A stretch of 64,000 bases of DNA. Source: Phenylobacterium sp. GTDB lineage: Bacteria; Pseudomonadota; Alphaproteobacteria; Caulobacterales; Caulobacteraceae. The stretch is taken from assembly GCA_004799545.1 (NCBI GenBank), contig SSMU01000005.1, positions 372,001 to 436,000 on the forward strand, in the 5' to 3' direction. The notes beneath the pieces are model-generated. The model ran no database searches. It had not been told where the DNA came from and saw only the letters and a list, made by a program, of their open reading frames with translations. Positions 8,292 through 17,069 of this stretch are shown piece after piece; the first letter of the stretch is position 1; the number at the start of each line of letters is the position of its first letter. The position numbers were made by a program, and so were the translations under genes.

Positions 8292-9925
8292 TGATCCGTC
8301 GATCGATCGCCGGCGCCGCGCTCACGGCCCTCCTCGCCATCGCCGCCCCCGCCTACGCCCAGCGCGGCCCCATCGTCGAGGCGCCGGCCGGCGCGGCCGA
8401 GGGCCAGGCGCAGGGCGACATCCTGGTCTTCAAGGGCCTGCCCTATGCGCAGCCGCCGGTCGGCGCGGGGCGCTGGGCGCCGCCCCGGCCGCTGCCGAAA
8501 TGGTCCGGCGTGCGGCCCGCGACCGCTTTCGGCGCCGCCTGCATCCAGCCGCCCGCGGGCGGCGGCCTCTATGCCGACCCGCCGCCCAGGACCAGCGAGG
8601 ACTGCCTGTCGCTGAACATCTGGACGCCCAGGGCCGCCCACCGCGCGCCGGTGATCGTCTGGATCCACGGCGGGGCCTTCGTCGGCGGCTTCGGCAGCGA
8701 GGGGATCTACGACGGGACCAAGTTCGCCCAGCGGGGCGTGATCCTGGTCTCGATCAACTACCGGCTGGGGATCCTCGGCTTCCTGGCCCATCCCGGCCTC
8801 AGCGCCGAGTCGCCGCACGGCGTCTCCGGCAACTACGGCCTCATGGACCAGATCGAGGCCCTGCGCTGGGTCCAGCGCAACATCGCAGCCTTCGGCGGCG
8901 ATCCGGCCAACGTCACCGTCGCCGGCGAGTCCGCGGGGGGCCTGAGTGTCCTCTACCTGCTGGCCGCGCCGCCGGCCCGCGGCCTGTTCGCCAAGGCGAT
9001 CGCCGAGAGCGCCTACGCGGTCTCCATGCCTGAGCTGAAGCATGCGAAGTTCGGCGAGCCGGCCGCCGAGACCACCGGCGAGGCCGTGGCCGCCAAGCTC
9101 GGCCTCCGCACCGTCTCCGACCTCCGCGGCGAGGACGCCCAGACGCTCACCAACGCCGCCGGCATGGCCGGCTTCGGGCCGCTCGGCACGGTCGACGGCA
9201 AGCTCCTGCCGCACCAGCTGGTCGAGACCTTCGACCTGGGCGAGCAGGCGCACGTGCCCCTGCTGGTGGGCTTCAACAGCGGCGAGATCCGCTCCCTGCG
9301 CGTGCTCGCCTCCAAGCCGCCCGCCACCGCCGCCGCCTACGAGGCTTCCATCCACGATCGCTACCGCGACCTGGCCGACGACTTCCTGAAGCTCTATCCG
9401 TCGAGCGACATGGGCGAGAGCGTGCTCGCCACCACCCGCGATGGCCTCTACGGCTGGACCGCCGAGCGCGCGGCGATCAAGCAGACCGCGGCCGGCCAGC
9501 CCGCCTACCTCTACCGCTTCGACCACGGCTACCCGGCCGCCGACAGCGCCGGCCTGCACGGCTTCCATGCCAGCGAGCTGCCCTTCGTGTTCGGGACCAT
9601 CGATCGTCTGCCCGCCAACTGGCCGAAGCCGCCCGCCACCGCCGCCGAAGCCCGGATGTCCGACGCCATGGTCGGCTACTGGACCAGCTTCGCGCGCACC
9701 GGCAAGCCGGAGGCGGCGGGCGAGGCCACGTGGCGCCCCTACGGCTCGGATCAGGCCTACATGGCTTTCGAGGACGTCCCGCGCGCCGCGGACCACCTGG
9801 AGCCCGGCATGTACCCCCTGCACGAGGCCGTGGTCTGCCGCCGCCGCGCCAAGGGCGGCCTGCCCTGGACCTGGAACGTCGGCCTCGCCGCCCCGCCCCT
9901 GCCGCCGCCTGCGCCCGGCTGTTGA
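8291..9925 (+). CDS. Type-B carboxylesterase, secreted
   Basis: A 544-residue carboxylesterase/lipase with an N-terminal signal sequence ending in APAYAQ, so it acts in the periplasm or outside the cell. The type-B signatures are clear: the oxyanion loop HGGAFVGGFG, EDCLSLNIWTP, and the nucleophile elbow GESAGG with Ser214. The catalytic Glu is likely in NSGE and the His in GFHASELPF. Its ATG overlaps the TGA of the MFS gene (TGATG), implying translational coupling. The natural substrate is unknown; the pair resembles an ester-degradation and uptake unit. The end lies 5 bases from convergent ispH. Confidence 0.88.
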   Translation: MIRRSIAGAALTALLAIAAPAYAQRGPIVEAPAGAAEGQAQGDILVFKGLPYAQPPVGAGRWAPPRPLPKWSGVRPATAFGAACIQPPAGGGLYADPPPRTSEDCLSLNIWTPRAAHRAPVIVWIHGGAFVGGFGSEGIYDGTKFAQRGVILVSINYRLGILGFLAHPGLSAESPHGVSGNYGLMDQIEALRWVQRNIAAFGGDPANVTVAGESAGGLSVLYLLAAPPARGLFAKAIAESAYAVSMPELKHAKFGEPAAETTGEAVAAKLGLRTVSDLRGEDAQTLTNAAGMAGFGPLGTVDGKLLPHQLVETFDLGEQAHVPLLVGFNSGEIRSLRVLASKPPATAAAYEASIHDRYRDLADDFLKLYPSSDMGESVLATTRDGLYGWTAERAAIKQTAAGQPAYLYRFDHGYPAADSAGLHGFHASELPFVFGTIDRLPANWPKPPATAAEARMSDAMVGYWTSFARTGKPEAAGEATWRPYGSDQAYMAFEDVPRAADHLEPGMYPLHEAVVCRRRAKGGLPWTWNVGLAAPPLPPPAPGC

Positions 9926-9929
9926 GAGC

Positions 9930-10883
9930 TCAGTCCACCAGCGCCCGCGGCAGCTTGAAGCTCACCGTCTCGCGCGCCGCCTCGACCTCCTGCAGCTCGA
10001 CGGCGAAGCTCTCGCTCAGCCGCTCGATGACGCCCGCCACCAGCACCTCCGGCGCCGAGGCCCCGGCGGTGACGCCCACCACCCGCGCGCCGTCCAGCCA
10101 GGCCAGGTCGAGCCCGTCGGCGTCGTCGATCAGATAGGCTGCGGCCCCCGCGCGGCGCCCGACCTCGGCCAGCCGGACCGAGTTGGAGGAATTGGCGCTG
10201 CCCAGCACCAGCAGCACGTCGCTCCCCGCCGCCACCGTCTTCACCGCCTCCTGGCGGTTGGTGGTGGCGTAGCAGATGTCCTCCTTGTAGGGCGCGGCGA
10301 TCTCCGGGAACCGGGCCCGGAGCGCGCCCACGATATCGGCCGTGTCGTCCACCGACAGGGTCGTCTGGGTGACGAAGGCGAGCGTCGCCGGGTCCTTCGG
10401 CATGAACGCCCGCGCGTCCGCCACCGTCTCGATCAGCGCCACCGCCCCCTCGGGCAGCTGGCCCATGGTGCCCACCACCTCCGGGTGGCCGGCGTGGCCG
10501 ATCAGCACGATCTCGCGGCCGGCCTCGTAGTGCCGCTGGGCCTCCACATGCACCTTCGAGACCAGCGGGCAGGTGGCGTCGAGGTAGAACATCTTCCGCG
10601 CGGCGGCCTCGGCCGGCACCGCCTTCGGCACCCCATGGGCGGAGAACACCACCGGCCGGTCGGCGGGGCAGTCCTCCAGCTCCTCGACGAACACCGCGCC
10701 CAGGCGCTTAAGCCGCTCCACCACATGGCGGTTGTGGACGATCTCGTGGCGCACATAGACCGGCGCCCCATACTTCTCGATCGCCTTCTCGACGATCTGG
10801 ATCGCCCGGTCGACCCCGGCGCAGAACCCGCGCGGGGTGGCCAAGAGGACGGTCAGGGGCGGTTTGGGAAGGGCGTCGGCCAT
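9930..10883 (-). CDS. ispH: 4-hydroxy-3-methylbut-2-enyl diphosphate reductase (IspH)
   Basis: IspH performs the last step of the MEP isoprenoid pathway, reducing HMBPP to IPP and DMAPP with an iron-sulfur cluster in the cytosol. The 317-residue length is normal. The three cluster cysteines are present at Cys21 (GFCAGV), Cys105 (ATCPLV) and Cys204 ([10 protein letters not shown]), as are VRHEIVHN with a substrate-binding His and the family GHAGHPEV. The ATG at 10883 gives a standard N-terminus. It is a single gene, convergent with the esterase. Confidence 0.96.
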   Translation of the reverse strand: MADALPKPPLTVLLATPRGFCAGVDRAIQIVEKAIEKYGAPVYVRHEIVHNRHVVERLKRLGAVFVEELEDCPADRPVVFSAHGVPKAVPAEAAARKMFYLDATCPLVSKVHVEAQRHYEAGREIVLIGHAGHPEVVGTMGQLPEGAVALIETVADARAFMPKDPATLAFVTQTTLSVDDTADIVGALRARFPEIAAPYKEDICYATTNRQEAVKTVAAGSDVLLVLGSANSSNSVRLAEVGRRAGAAAYLIDDADGLDLAWLDGARVVGVTAGASAPEVLVAGVIERLSESFAVELQEVEAARETVSFKLPRALVD

Positions 10884-11033
10884 GGCGGCCGGAACTTAGT
10901 CGCGCGCGGCCGCCGCCGCCAGCCGCCTCGGCGACGAAGACCGCCGCGCCCTAAGGCAACTGAACAGCGGCGCGCGACGTTACGTTCAACGCCGTAGGTC
11001 TGACCTTCGTCTGGCGCGCGGCGGAGAACCCAC

Positions 11034-11306
11034 ATGAAATCCGTGTCACACAAGCGGGCGCTCGGCCTGGTGCTGATCGCAGGCGCGATGACCATGGCGG
11101 CCGGCGCGGCCTCGGCCCGTATCGTCTGCAACGCCCAAGGCGATTGCTGGCATACCGACAGCCGCGTCAGCTACGGCCAGCGGCTCGAGGCCCATCCCGA
11201 CGATTGGTACTTCCACCAGAAGTGGGATCAGAACGCCAAGCGCCATTGGCGCGACTACCACGAGGGCCGCGGCTACTACGCCAACGGCGTCTGGGTTCAG
11301 CGCTAA
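11034..11306 (+). CDS. Small secreted protein of unknown function
   Basis: A 90-residue protein with a signal peptide (about residues 1-30, cleavage near ASARIVC). The mature part is rich in Trp, Tyr, His and charged residues, for example HPDDWYFHQKWDQNAKRHWRDYHEGRGYY, and has two cysteines in IVCNAQGDCW that could form a disulfide. No named family is recognised. A strong intrinsic terminator follows 24 bases after the stop, so it looks monocistronic. A periplasmic location is inferred. Confidence 0.75.
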   Translation: MKSVSHKRALGLVLIAGAMTMAAGAASARIVCNAQGDCWHTDSRVSYGQRLEAHPDDWYFHQKWDQNAKRHWRDYHEGRGYYANGVWVQR

Positions 11307-11329
11307 GCGCCCGGCGCGACAATCCCAAG

Positions 11330-11357
11330 AGAGCGGCCCCCGGGCCGCTCTTTTTTT
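11330..11357 (+). terminator. Intrinsic terminator of the 11034-11306 gene
   Basis: A perfect 10-base stem, AGAGCGGCCC (11330-11339) and GGGCCGCTCT (11342-11351), has a two-base loop and runs straight into seven T residues (11351-11357). This is a textbook rho-independent terminator on the plus strand. Confidence 0.92.
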
Positions 11358-11429
11358 GCCCCGCGTCAGCCGCCGCCGACCGGTTGGCGAGCGCGGCGGA
11401 ATATGCGTCCTGCCGTCGCAGGAGGCGCC

Positions 11430-11816
11430 ATGGGTTCCCCTCGTTCCGCAGCCGTCGTCGACGCCGGCCCCTGGTACGCCCGCCCGGTGCTGCGGGTCCG
11501 CGACGCGGCCCGCGCGCTCGGCTTCTACGCCGCCCAGCTCGGCTTCGCAGAGGACTGGCGCTACGCGGAAGACGGCCGCCTGCGCATCGTCCAGGTCTCC
11601 CGCCAGGGCTGCGAGCTGATCCTCTCCGACCAATGGCCGGAGGAGGCCGGCGGCGGGCTCACCTTCATCTCCCTGGAACGCGCCGACTTCGAGGCCCTGC
11701 GGCGCGAGCTCGCCGAGCGCGCCGTCGCCCATGCCGCCGGCCACTGGGGCTACGACCTGGTCACCGTCGAGGACCCCGACGGCAACCGCCTGTGGTTCCC
11801 CCACCCGCAGGCCTAG
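11430..11816 (+). CDS. VOC family (glyoxalase/bleomycin-resistance) protein
   Basis: A 128-residue single-module VOC protein with PVLRVRDAARALGFYAAQLGF at the start and the closing VEDPDGNRLWF motif with its metal-ligand-type Glu. Such proteins act as metal-dependent lyases or isomerases, or as drug-binding proteins. The ATG at 11430 is chosen because GGAGGC lies just upstream; an in-frame ATG at 11403 lacks this. Its stop overlaps the convergent hydrolase stop in a shared CTAG. The substrate is unknown. Confidence 0.8.
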   Translation: MGSPRSAAVVDAGPWYARPVLRVRDAARALGFYAAQLGFAEDWRYAEDGRLRIVQVSRQGCELILSDQWPEEAGGGLTFISLERADFEALRRELAERAVAHAAGHWGYDLVTVEDPDGNRLWFPHPQA

Positions 11817-12577
11817 GCCCGCGCAGCCAGCCGGATCAGCCCCGCGATCTCCTGCGGGTGGGAGATCAGCGACAGGTGGCTCGAGCGCACCTCGATGGTC
11901 GTCGCATGCATCCGCTTGGCCATGAAGCGCTGCAGGTCCGGATTGATGGTCCGGTCCTCCGTCGACACGGCGTAGTAGCTGGGCTTGGCGCGCCAGGCCG
12001 CGTGCGCGGTCCTGCCGGCCAGCAGCGCCCGGTGGAACGGCTGCTGCACGGCGTAGAGCACCTGCGCCCGGGCGCGCGGCAGGTCGCCGGCGAAATCGCG
12101 CAGGAAGGCGGCCTCGCTGAGCCGGCCCTCGTCGCCGTCGAACACCACCCCGGCCGAGGCCGGCGGCGCGGGGAACCGCTGGGCCAGGGCCGCGTAGTCC
12201 TCGCCGGCGTCCGGCGCGCGGGCCGCCACATAGACCACCGCCGAGACCTTCGGATCGATCCCGGCCTCGGTGACGATCATCCCGGAGAAGGAATGCCCCG
12301 CCAGCACGGTCGGCCCGTCCTGGCGGGCCAGCACCCGCCGGGTCTCGGCCACCGCCTCGTCGAGCGTGGTCAGCGGGTTCTGCACCGAGGTGACGTTCAG
12401 CCCCGCCGCCTGCAGCCGGCCGATCACGTCGGCCCAGCTGGAGCCGTCGGCGAACAGCCCGTGGACCAGGACGACGTTGCGCGCGCCGGCCGCAGCCCGC
12501 GCCAACTGGGGCTCCAGCGCGGTTGCGGCCCCCACGGCCGCTCCAACGCCGAGCGTGAAGGTGCGACGATCGATCAT
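11813..12577 (-). CDS. Alpha/beta hydrolase with Tat-type signal
   Basis: A 254-residue alpha/beta hydrolase with an N-terminal IDRRTFTLGVGAAVGAA signal, resembling a Tat leader, so it is probably periplasmic. VLVHGLFADGSSW gives the oxyanion region and LAGHSFSGM the nucleophile elbow. The catalytic His is likely in SSHLSLISHP. It resembles the small EstC/salicylate-esterase-like hydrolases with the VHGxxxDxSSW pattern. It is the last gene of a reverse-strand run (13757 to 11813) with short gaps. The substrate is unknown. Confidence 0.82.
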   Translation of the reverse strand: MIDRRTFTLGVGAAVGAATALEPQLARAAAGARNVVLVHGLFADGSSWADVIGRLQAAGLNVTSVQNPLTTLDEAVAETRRVLARQDGPTVLAGHSFSGMIVTEAGIDPKVSAVVYVAARAPDAGEDYAALAQRFPAPPASAGVVFDGDEGRLSEAAFLRDFAGDLPRARAQVLYAVQQPFHRALLAGRTAHAAWRAKPSYYAVSTEDRTINPDLQRFMAKRMHATTIEVRSSHLSLISHPQEIAGLIRLAARA

Positions 12578-12633
12578 GGCTTGGTCCTCCGAACGATCTC
12601 AGGTCTGCGGCGCGTCAGGCCGGTCGGCGACGC

Positions 12634-12990
12634 TCAATCCCGCCCCATCGCGAACACCGGCTGGAAGCAGCCGAGGATCAGCCGCTGGGCGTCGAACGGC
12701 GGCTCGCCGGCCGCATCCATCCGCGGGTCCTGGTGCATCCTCTCCTCGGCGTCCTCGAAGCTCGCCTTGTCGGGCCACACCTGCCAGGTGAAGACGATCT
12801 TCTCGCCGGCCTTCGCCGCCACCGCCCGCCGGAAATCGGTCTGCTTGCCGTCCGGCACGAAGTCCTCCCAGGACTCGACGATCTCCAGGCAGCCGTAGTC
12901 CTTGAAGAACCTGGCCCCGTTCTCGGCCCACGCCCGATAAGCCTCCATCCCGTCCTCGGGCACCGGGATGATCAATCCGCAGACGTACAT
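12634..12990 (-). CDS. DUF1428 family protein
   Basis: A 118-residue cytosolic protein that matches DUF1428 (YbaA-like) in length and pattern: MYVCGLIIPVPEDGMEAYRAWAE at the start, EIVESWEDFVPDGK, and DPRMDAAG toward the end. Members have a dimeric alpha/beta-barrel-like fold with no firmly assigned function. It lies 25 bases downstream of the DUF1801 gene and 56 bases before the hydrolase, which suggests a common transcript. Confidence 0.82.
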   Translation of the reverse strand: MYVCGLIIPVPEDGMEAYRAWAENGARFFKDYGCLEIVESWEDFVPDGKQTDFRRAVAAKAGEKIVFTWQVWPDKASFEDAEERMHQDPRMDAAGEPPFDAQRLILGCFQPVFAMGRD

Positions 12991-13015
12991 GCTTCAGGCT
13001 CCTTCGGCTGTGGGG

Positions 13016-13417
13016 TCATTCTCCAGATCTGACGCGCACCTGCATGTCCCGGTAGGCCGCCGCGATCAGCGCGCCCAGCGCCGCCTCGTCCACCGGCTGT
13101 CCCCAGCGCAGCTTCACGTGCCGCATCCGCTTGCCGGCGCCTTCCAGCAGCCCCGCCGGGTCGTCCAGCGACGCCCCCTGGAAGAAGCCGATGTTGGCAT
13201 GCGCGCTGAACGCGTCGACATAGCCGAACGCCGCGTCCTCGACGCAGGCCGTGGGATGGCCGTCGGCCAAGAGCTCGCGGACGTCCGCGCCGCAGCCGCG
13301 CATCACCTCGAACCACGGCTGCGCCATCCGCCGCAGCTCATGGTCGGGCGTCGCGAACCACGCCTCGACGCCGGCGTCGCGCCGCATGGCGCCGGGGAAC
13401 CGGAAGAGCTCGCTCAT
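13016..13417 (-). CDS. DUF1801 domain protein
   Basis: A 133-residue protein resembling the DUF1801 (YdhG-like) family, with AFGYVDAFSAHANIGFFQGASLDDPAGLLEGAGK as the recognisable core and RHVKLRWGQPVDEAAL following it. I place the start at 13417 (MSELFRFPG), because GGGGGGATG lies directly upstream; the frame stays open further upstream without similarity. It is the second gene of the reverse-strand cluster. Its biochemical role is unknown. Confidence 0.75.
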   Translation of the reverse strand: MSELFRFPGAMRRDAGVEAWFATPDHELRRMAQPWFEVMRGCGADVRELLADGHPTACVEDAAFGYVDAFSAHANIGFFQGASLDDPAGLLEGAGKRMRHVKLRWGQPVDEAALGALIAAAYRDMQVRVRSGE

Positions 13418-13466
13418 CCCCCCAGATTGCCAGCTTGGCTGGTCTTGTCGAGCCGGCGCGCGCCGG

Positions 13467-13757
13467 TCAGTCGCAGCCATCGACCAGCACCAGCTTGCTC
13501 ACCGTCGCCCTGTGGCGCACCGCGAACAGCGCCTGGGCCTCGGGGTCGGCCAGGAACGCCTCCGCATTGGCCCGCGCGGGGAACTCCAGGATCACCATCA
13601 GCTCCGGCGCCCAGTCGCCTTCCATCACGGTGGGCGGGGCGCCCCGCACGATGTAGCGCCCGCCATGCTTGGCGATGAACGCCGGGATGGCCTCGATGTA
13701 TGGCCGGAAGCCGGGCAGGTCGCGAACGGCGAAGTCCAGAACCAGATAGGCCTTCAT
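13467..13757 (-). CDS. DUF1330 domain protein
   Basis: A 96-residue dimeric alpha-beta barrel protein of the DUF1330 type: MKAYLVLDFAVRDLPGFRPYIEAIPAFIAKHGGRYIVRG, then LMVILEFPARANAEAFLADPE. The fold is shared with small monooxygenase-like and stress proteins, but no activity is established. It is the first gene of the four-gene reverse-strand cluster, 49 bases before the DUF1801 start. Confidence 0.85.
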   Translation of the reverse strand: MKAYLVLDFAVRDLPGFRPYIEAIPAFIAKHGGRYIVRGAPPTVMEGDWAPELMVILEFPARANAEAFLADPEAQALFAVRHRATVSKLVLVDGCD

Positions 13758-13859
13758 CGGAGTGCTCCAGGGCGGCGCTCAGGCCGCGGATATTAGCATC
13801 AACGGCTGTTCCCGCGGCGGGCGTCCGCCTAGAGGATTGCGGCTGGCGTGGAGAGCGGC

Positions 13860-14633
13860 ATGGCGTCGGACGCAACCAAGAAGATCGCCCTGGTCACCGG
13901 CGGCAACCGCGGACTGGGCAAGGACATGGCCCTCTCCCTGGCGCGCGCGGGCATGGACGTGGTGCTGACCTTCAATTCCAACCCGGCGGAAGGCGAGGCG
14001 GTGGCGGAGGAGATCCGCGGCCTGGGCGGACGCGCCGCGGCCCTGCGCCTCGATCTCATGGACGCCCCGGCGCTCGACGGCTTCGTCGAGCGGCTCAAGG
14101 CCGCCTTGCGCGACTCGTTCGGCGGCGCCGAGCGCCTCGACTTCCTGGTCAACAACGCCGGCATCGGCCGCGCCATCCCGATCGACCAGCTGACCGAGGC
14201 CGACTTCGACGCCTTCGCAGGCATCCACTTCAAGGGCGTTCTGTTCCTCACCCAGAAGCTGCTGCGGATCACCAACGACGGCGGCGGCGTGGTGTTCATC
14301 ACTGCGGCGGCGGACCGCTACAACGTGCCGGGCTACGGCCTCTACGCCGCCTGCAAGGGCGCGATCGAGGTGTTCTCGCGCTACGTGGCGAAGGAGTATG
14401 GCCCGCGCGGCATCCGATCCAACACCCTGGCCCCCGGCGGCGTCGCCACCGATTTCGCCGGCGCCGCGATCCGCAACAATCCGGCGCTGCAGCAGATGGT
14501 CATCGCCCAGACCGCCATGGGCCGCCTCGCCGAGCCCCACGACATCGGCGGACTGGTCGCCCTGCTCTGCAGCGACGACGCCCGCTGGCTCACCGGCCAG
14601 CGCCTCGAAGCCACCGGCGGCTACAACATCTGA
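13860..14633 (+). CDS. SDR family oxidoreductase lacking the usual catalytic Ser
   Basis: A 257-residue classical SDR with TGGNRGLG (residues 13-20), NNAG (98-101) and the active-site Tyr162/Lys166 in YAACK. Thirteen residues before the Tyr, where the catalytic Ser normally lies, is Ala149, preceded by Thr148. The APGGVATDF segment is typical of reductases. The ATG at 13860 follows GGAGAG; a GTG at 13848 is in frame but has a poorer context. The 'C' SDR closing part RWLTGQRLEATGGYNI is intact. Substrate unknown. Confidence 0.86.
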   Translation: MASDATKKIALVTGGNRGLGKDMALSLARAGMDVVLTFNSNPAEGEAVAEEIRGLGGRAAALRLDLMDAPALDGFVERLKAALRDSFGGAERLDFLVNNAGIGRAIPIDQLTEADFDAFAGIHFKGVLFLTQKLLRITNDGGGVVFITAAADRYNVPGYGLYAACKGAIEVFSRYVAKEYGPRGIRSNTLAPGGVATDFAGAAIRNNPALQQMVIAQTAMGRLAEPHDIGGLVALLCSDDARWLTGQRLEATGGYNI

Positions 14634-14788
14634 GGCCGGCGCAGCCGCGATCGGCCGCCGACCATTGCTGATTATTCAGTGGCCGGCCGAGCTTCACCGG
14701 CACAGGGTGGGGCAGGCGCGCGACCCAACGAACGCGCCGGGAACGCGGTGCGGGGGCGAAGCGTCGAATGGCGTCATCAGGTCTCATC

Positions 14789-15661
14789 ATGTCGCCGACG
14801 CGGCGACAGGCCCTGGCCGGCTTGTCCGCCCTATCGGCGAGCCTGGCCGCCGGCGCGCAGGCCGCGCAGGCTCCCGATTGGCCGCTCTGGGTCATCAGGT
14901 CCGGCGCCGGCACGGTCTATCTAACCGGCGAGCTGCCGCCGGAGCAGTCGGACTGGCGCGACGCCCGCATCGAAGCCCTGCTGCCGCAGTGCGGCGCCCT
15001 TTGGACGGAAACCGGTCGCGCCAACCGCGGGCCGGTCGGGCCGCTGATCGTGAAATACGGCTTCGACGCCAAGACGCCGCTGATGTCCCGGCTCGACGCG
15101 ACCGACAAGGACCGGCTCGCCAAAGCCGCGGCGCTCACCCACCTTCCCGTGGAGCGGCTTGCACAATTCCGCCCCTGGCTGGCGGCCCAGCAGCTGGAAG
15201 ACGCCTATTACCGCACGATGGGCCTGAAGGGCCTGAGCGCCAACCAGGTGCTGACCGCCGCTGCGGAAAAGGCCGGCATCGAGGTGCACAGCGAATTCGC
15301 GGCGCAGGACGATTTCATCGCCACGTTCGGAGCCCTGTCGCCGGAGGAGGATCTGCAACGCCTGCGCGCCACCCTCGACGACATATTGGCGCCCCCCGAA
15401 GCCGTCGAACGCGCCAACGCCGAATGGGTGCGCGGCGACGAGCGGCGCGAGGCGGCCGAAGTTGCGCGCATGAAGCGCCTCTATCCCGAGATGTCTGAGG
15501 TGATCCTCCTCGAGCGCAATCGCGCCTGGCCGCCGCGCATCAAGGTCATGCTCCAGAACCCGAAGCCCACCCTCATCGTGGTCGGAAGTTATCACCTCGT
15601 CGGCCCGGATCGTATCCAGGCGCAGCTTCGCGCCGAGCAGCTGTCGGCGAAGCGGATCTAG
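14789..15661 (+). CDS. TraB/GumN family protein, exported
   Basis: This 290-residue protein belongs to the TraB/GumN group. It has a twin-arginine-like leader (SPTRRQALAGLSALSASLAAGAQAA), then WVIRSGAGTVYLTGELP, the early WTETG motif and the terminal VVGSYHLVGPD, which carries the family His/Gly motif. Related proteins include the TIKI-type metalloproteases, but bacterial members are mostly uncharacterised. The start at 14789 places the RR near the N-terminus; an upstream in-frame ATG at 14768 is possible. It stands alone on the plus strand. Confidence 0.78.
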   Translation: MSPTRRQALAGLSALSASLAAGAQAAQAPDWPLWVIRSGAGTVYLTGELPPEQSDWRDARIEALLPQCGALWTETGRANRGPVGPLIVKYGFDAKTPLMSRLDATDKDRLAKAAALTHLPVERLAQFRPWLAAQQLEDAYYRTMGLKGLSANQVLTAAAEKAGIEVHSEFAAQDDFIATFGALSPEEDLQRLRATLDDILAPPEAVERANAEWVRGDERREAAEVARMKRLYPEMSEVILLERNRAWPPRIKVMLQNPKPTLIVVGSYHLVGPDRIQAQLRAEQLSAKRI

Positions 15662-15666
15662 GCCGA

Positions 15667-15715
15667 CCCCTCTCCCAGGCGCGGAGCGCCGAGGGAGAGG
15701 CCGGGTGAGGGCGGC
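15667..15715. repeat. Short intergenic hairpin repeat
   Basis: CCCCTCTCCCAGGCGC (15667-15682) recurs exactly at 27333-27348. Here it is followed by GGAGCGCC and GAGGGAGAGG, which can fold back on it. It lies directly behind the TraB/GumN stop codon. No gene is visible in 15662-15837. Confidence 0.5.
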
Positions 15716-15837
15716 GCCGACGGTCGCGACCGCCGCCGCGTTGGACCCGAAATCCCCGAGGGATTCCGGTTCACGCCCGCCGGCCGAGCGCCTTTGCGCC
15801 CATTGCTGAACCTCTATGACTGCGTCTAGCGTTGGCC

Positions 15838-16911
15838 ATGAAGCGGGAGATGTGCCGGCCAGGAATACTCAGGCGTTCGATCCGCCGATGCGCCATGGTC
15901 TTGGCGCTCGCGCTGATTCCCGCTGTCGTCGCGATTTCCGCCGCCGCCGCGCCCGCTCGTGCCGTCGCCGTCACGGAACGCTGGAAGTTGGGCGGAATCG
16001 ACCAGGCCGTGGTGGTTCGCGGCGACGACCGGGCCAACCCGCTGCTCGTATGGGTCGGTGACCTGTGGTGCGAGACGCCGGCTCTGCGCAAGTACCAGGC
16101 CCAGCTCGAACACGACTTCACGGTCATCTACTGGTGCCAGCGCTATTCCGGCGCGTCCTTCGATCCCTTCGCGGCGCGTCCGGCGCGGCTGTCGTTCGAC
16201 GACTATGTGAGTGACCTGGGCGAACTGACCGACCGCGCGCGCAAGCGATTCCAGAAGAGCAAGATCGTCATCGTCGCCCACTCCTCGGGCACGATCATCG
16301 GCTTGCGTTACGCGGCTGCTCATCCTGAGGCGGTCTCGGCCTATGTCGGCGTCGGTCAGGTGATCGACGCCCCTGAAAGCCTGCGGCGGGATTACACCTG
16401 GGCTTTGGCGACCGCGCGGGCGCGACGCGACGGATCGGCCGTGGCCGAGCTGATCGCGCTCGGTCCCCCACCCTACAAGGATAACCACGGCGCCAGGGTG
16501 TTGCGCGGCCGGGTCGTGACCTACGGGGGCGCCTTCCACAATGGCCTGAGCTATGGGCGTCTTGCCACCCAGTCCGCACTGTCAGGCTACGCCAATTGGC
16601 GGGACCTGGCGGCGGCGGCGCTCGCCGATGGCTACACCGCCCCGATGGCCCCGGAAATGGCGGCCGCCCGGTTCAACGGTCGCGGCGCCAAATATTCCAC
16701 GCCGATCTTCCTGGCGTCGGGCCGCTTCGATCGCCGCGCCGACCCGGCCCTCGCGGAGGACTTCGTGAAGCAGATCGAGGCGCCGGCGAAGGGCTTTGAG
16801 ATGTTCGAGCTGTCGGCCCACAGCCCGCCATTCGAACAACCTGCCGCCTTCCGCAATTGGCTGGTCCGCGAGATTCGCCCGATCGCGGCGCATGATCCGG
16901 CTGGCGGTTGA
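15838..16911 (+). CDS. Alpha/beta hydrolase (proline iminopeptidase-like), exported
   Basis: A 357-residue hydrolase with an N-terminal arginine-rich segment and hydrophobic helix (CAMVLALALIPAVVAISAAAAPARA), so it is exported or membrane-anchored. LLVWVGDLWCETPAL replaces the usual HGGPG-type loop, IVAHSSGTIIGL is the nucleophile elbow, and SAHSPPFEQP near the end probably supplies the catalytic His. The length and the cap region resemble the proline iminopeptidase-like branch. The ATG at 15838 is preferred to an in-frame TTG at 15832. Substrate unknown. Confidence 0.75.
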   Translation: MKREMCRPGILRRSIRRCAMVLALALIPAVVAISAAAAPARAVAVTERWKLGGIDQAVVVRGDDRANPLLVWVGDLWCETPALRKYQAQLEHDFTVIYWCQRYSGASFDPFAARPARLSFDDYVSDLGELTDRARKRFQKSKIVIVAHSSGTIIGLRYAAAHPEAVSAYVGVGQVIDAPESLRRDYTWALATARARRDGSAVAELIALGPPPYKDNHGARVLRGRVVTYGGAFHNGLSYGRLATQSALSGYANWRDLAAAALADGYTAPMAPEMAAARFNGRGAKYSTPIFLASGRFDRRADPALAEDFVKQIEAPAKGFEMFELSAHSPPFEQPAAFRNWLVREIRPIAAHDPAGG

Positions 16912-17069
16912 CCCCGCGCGCGCCCAGCCCCGGCATTTCCCCTCCGAAACCAACCCGCGACCGCGCGCCGCCGCCAGCCGCGTTGCGGCCGCATTCGGAT
17001 GGCTCTACTTAGAGCCCGACAACCGCAGGCGTCTCGCCTGTGGCCCGCCTGCTTGCTGGACGCCCGACA

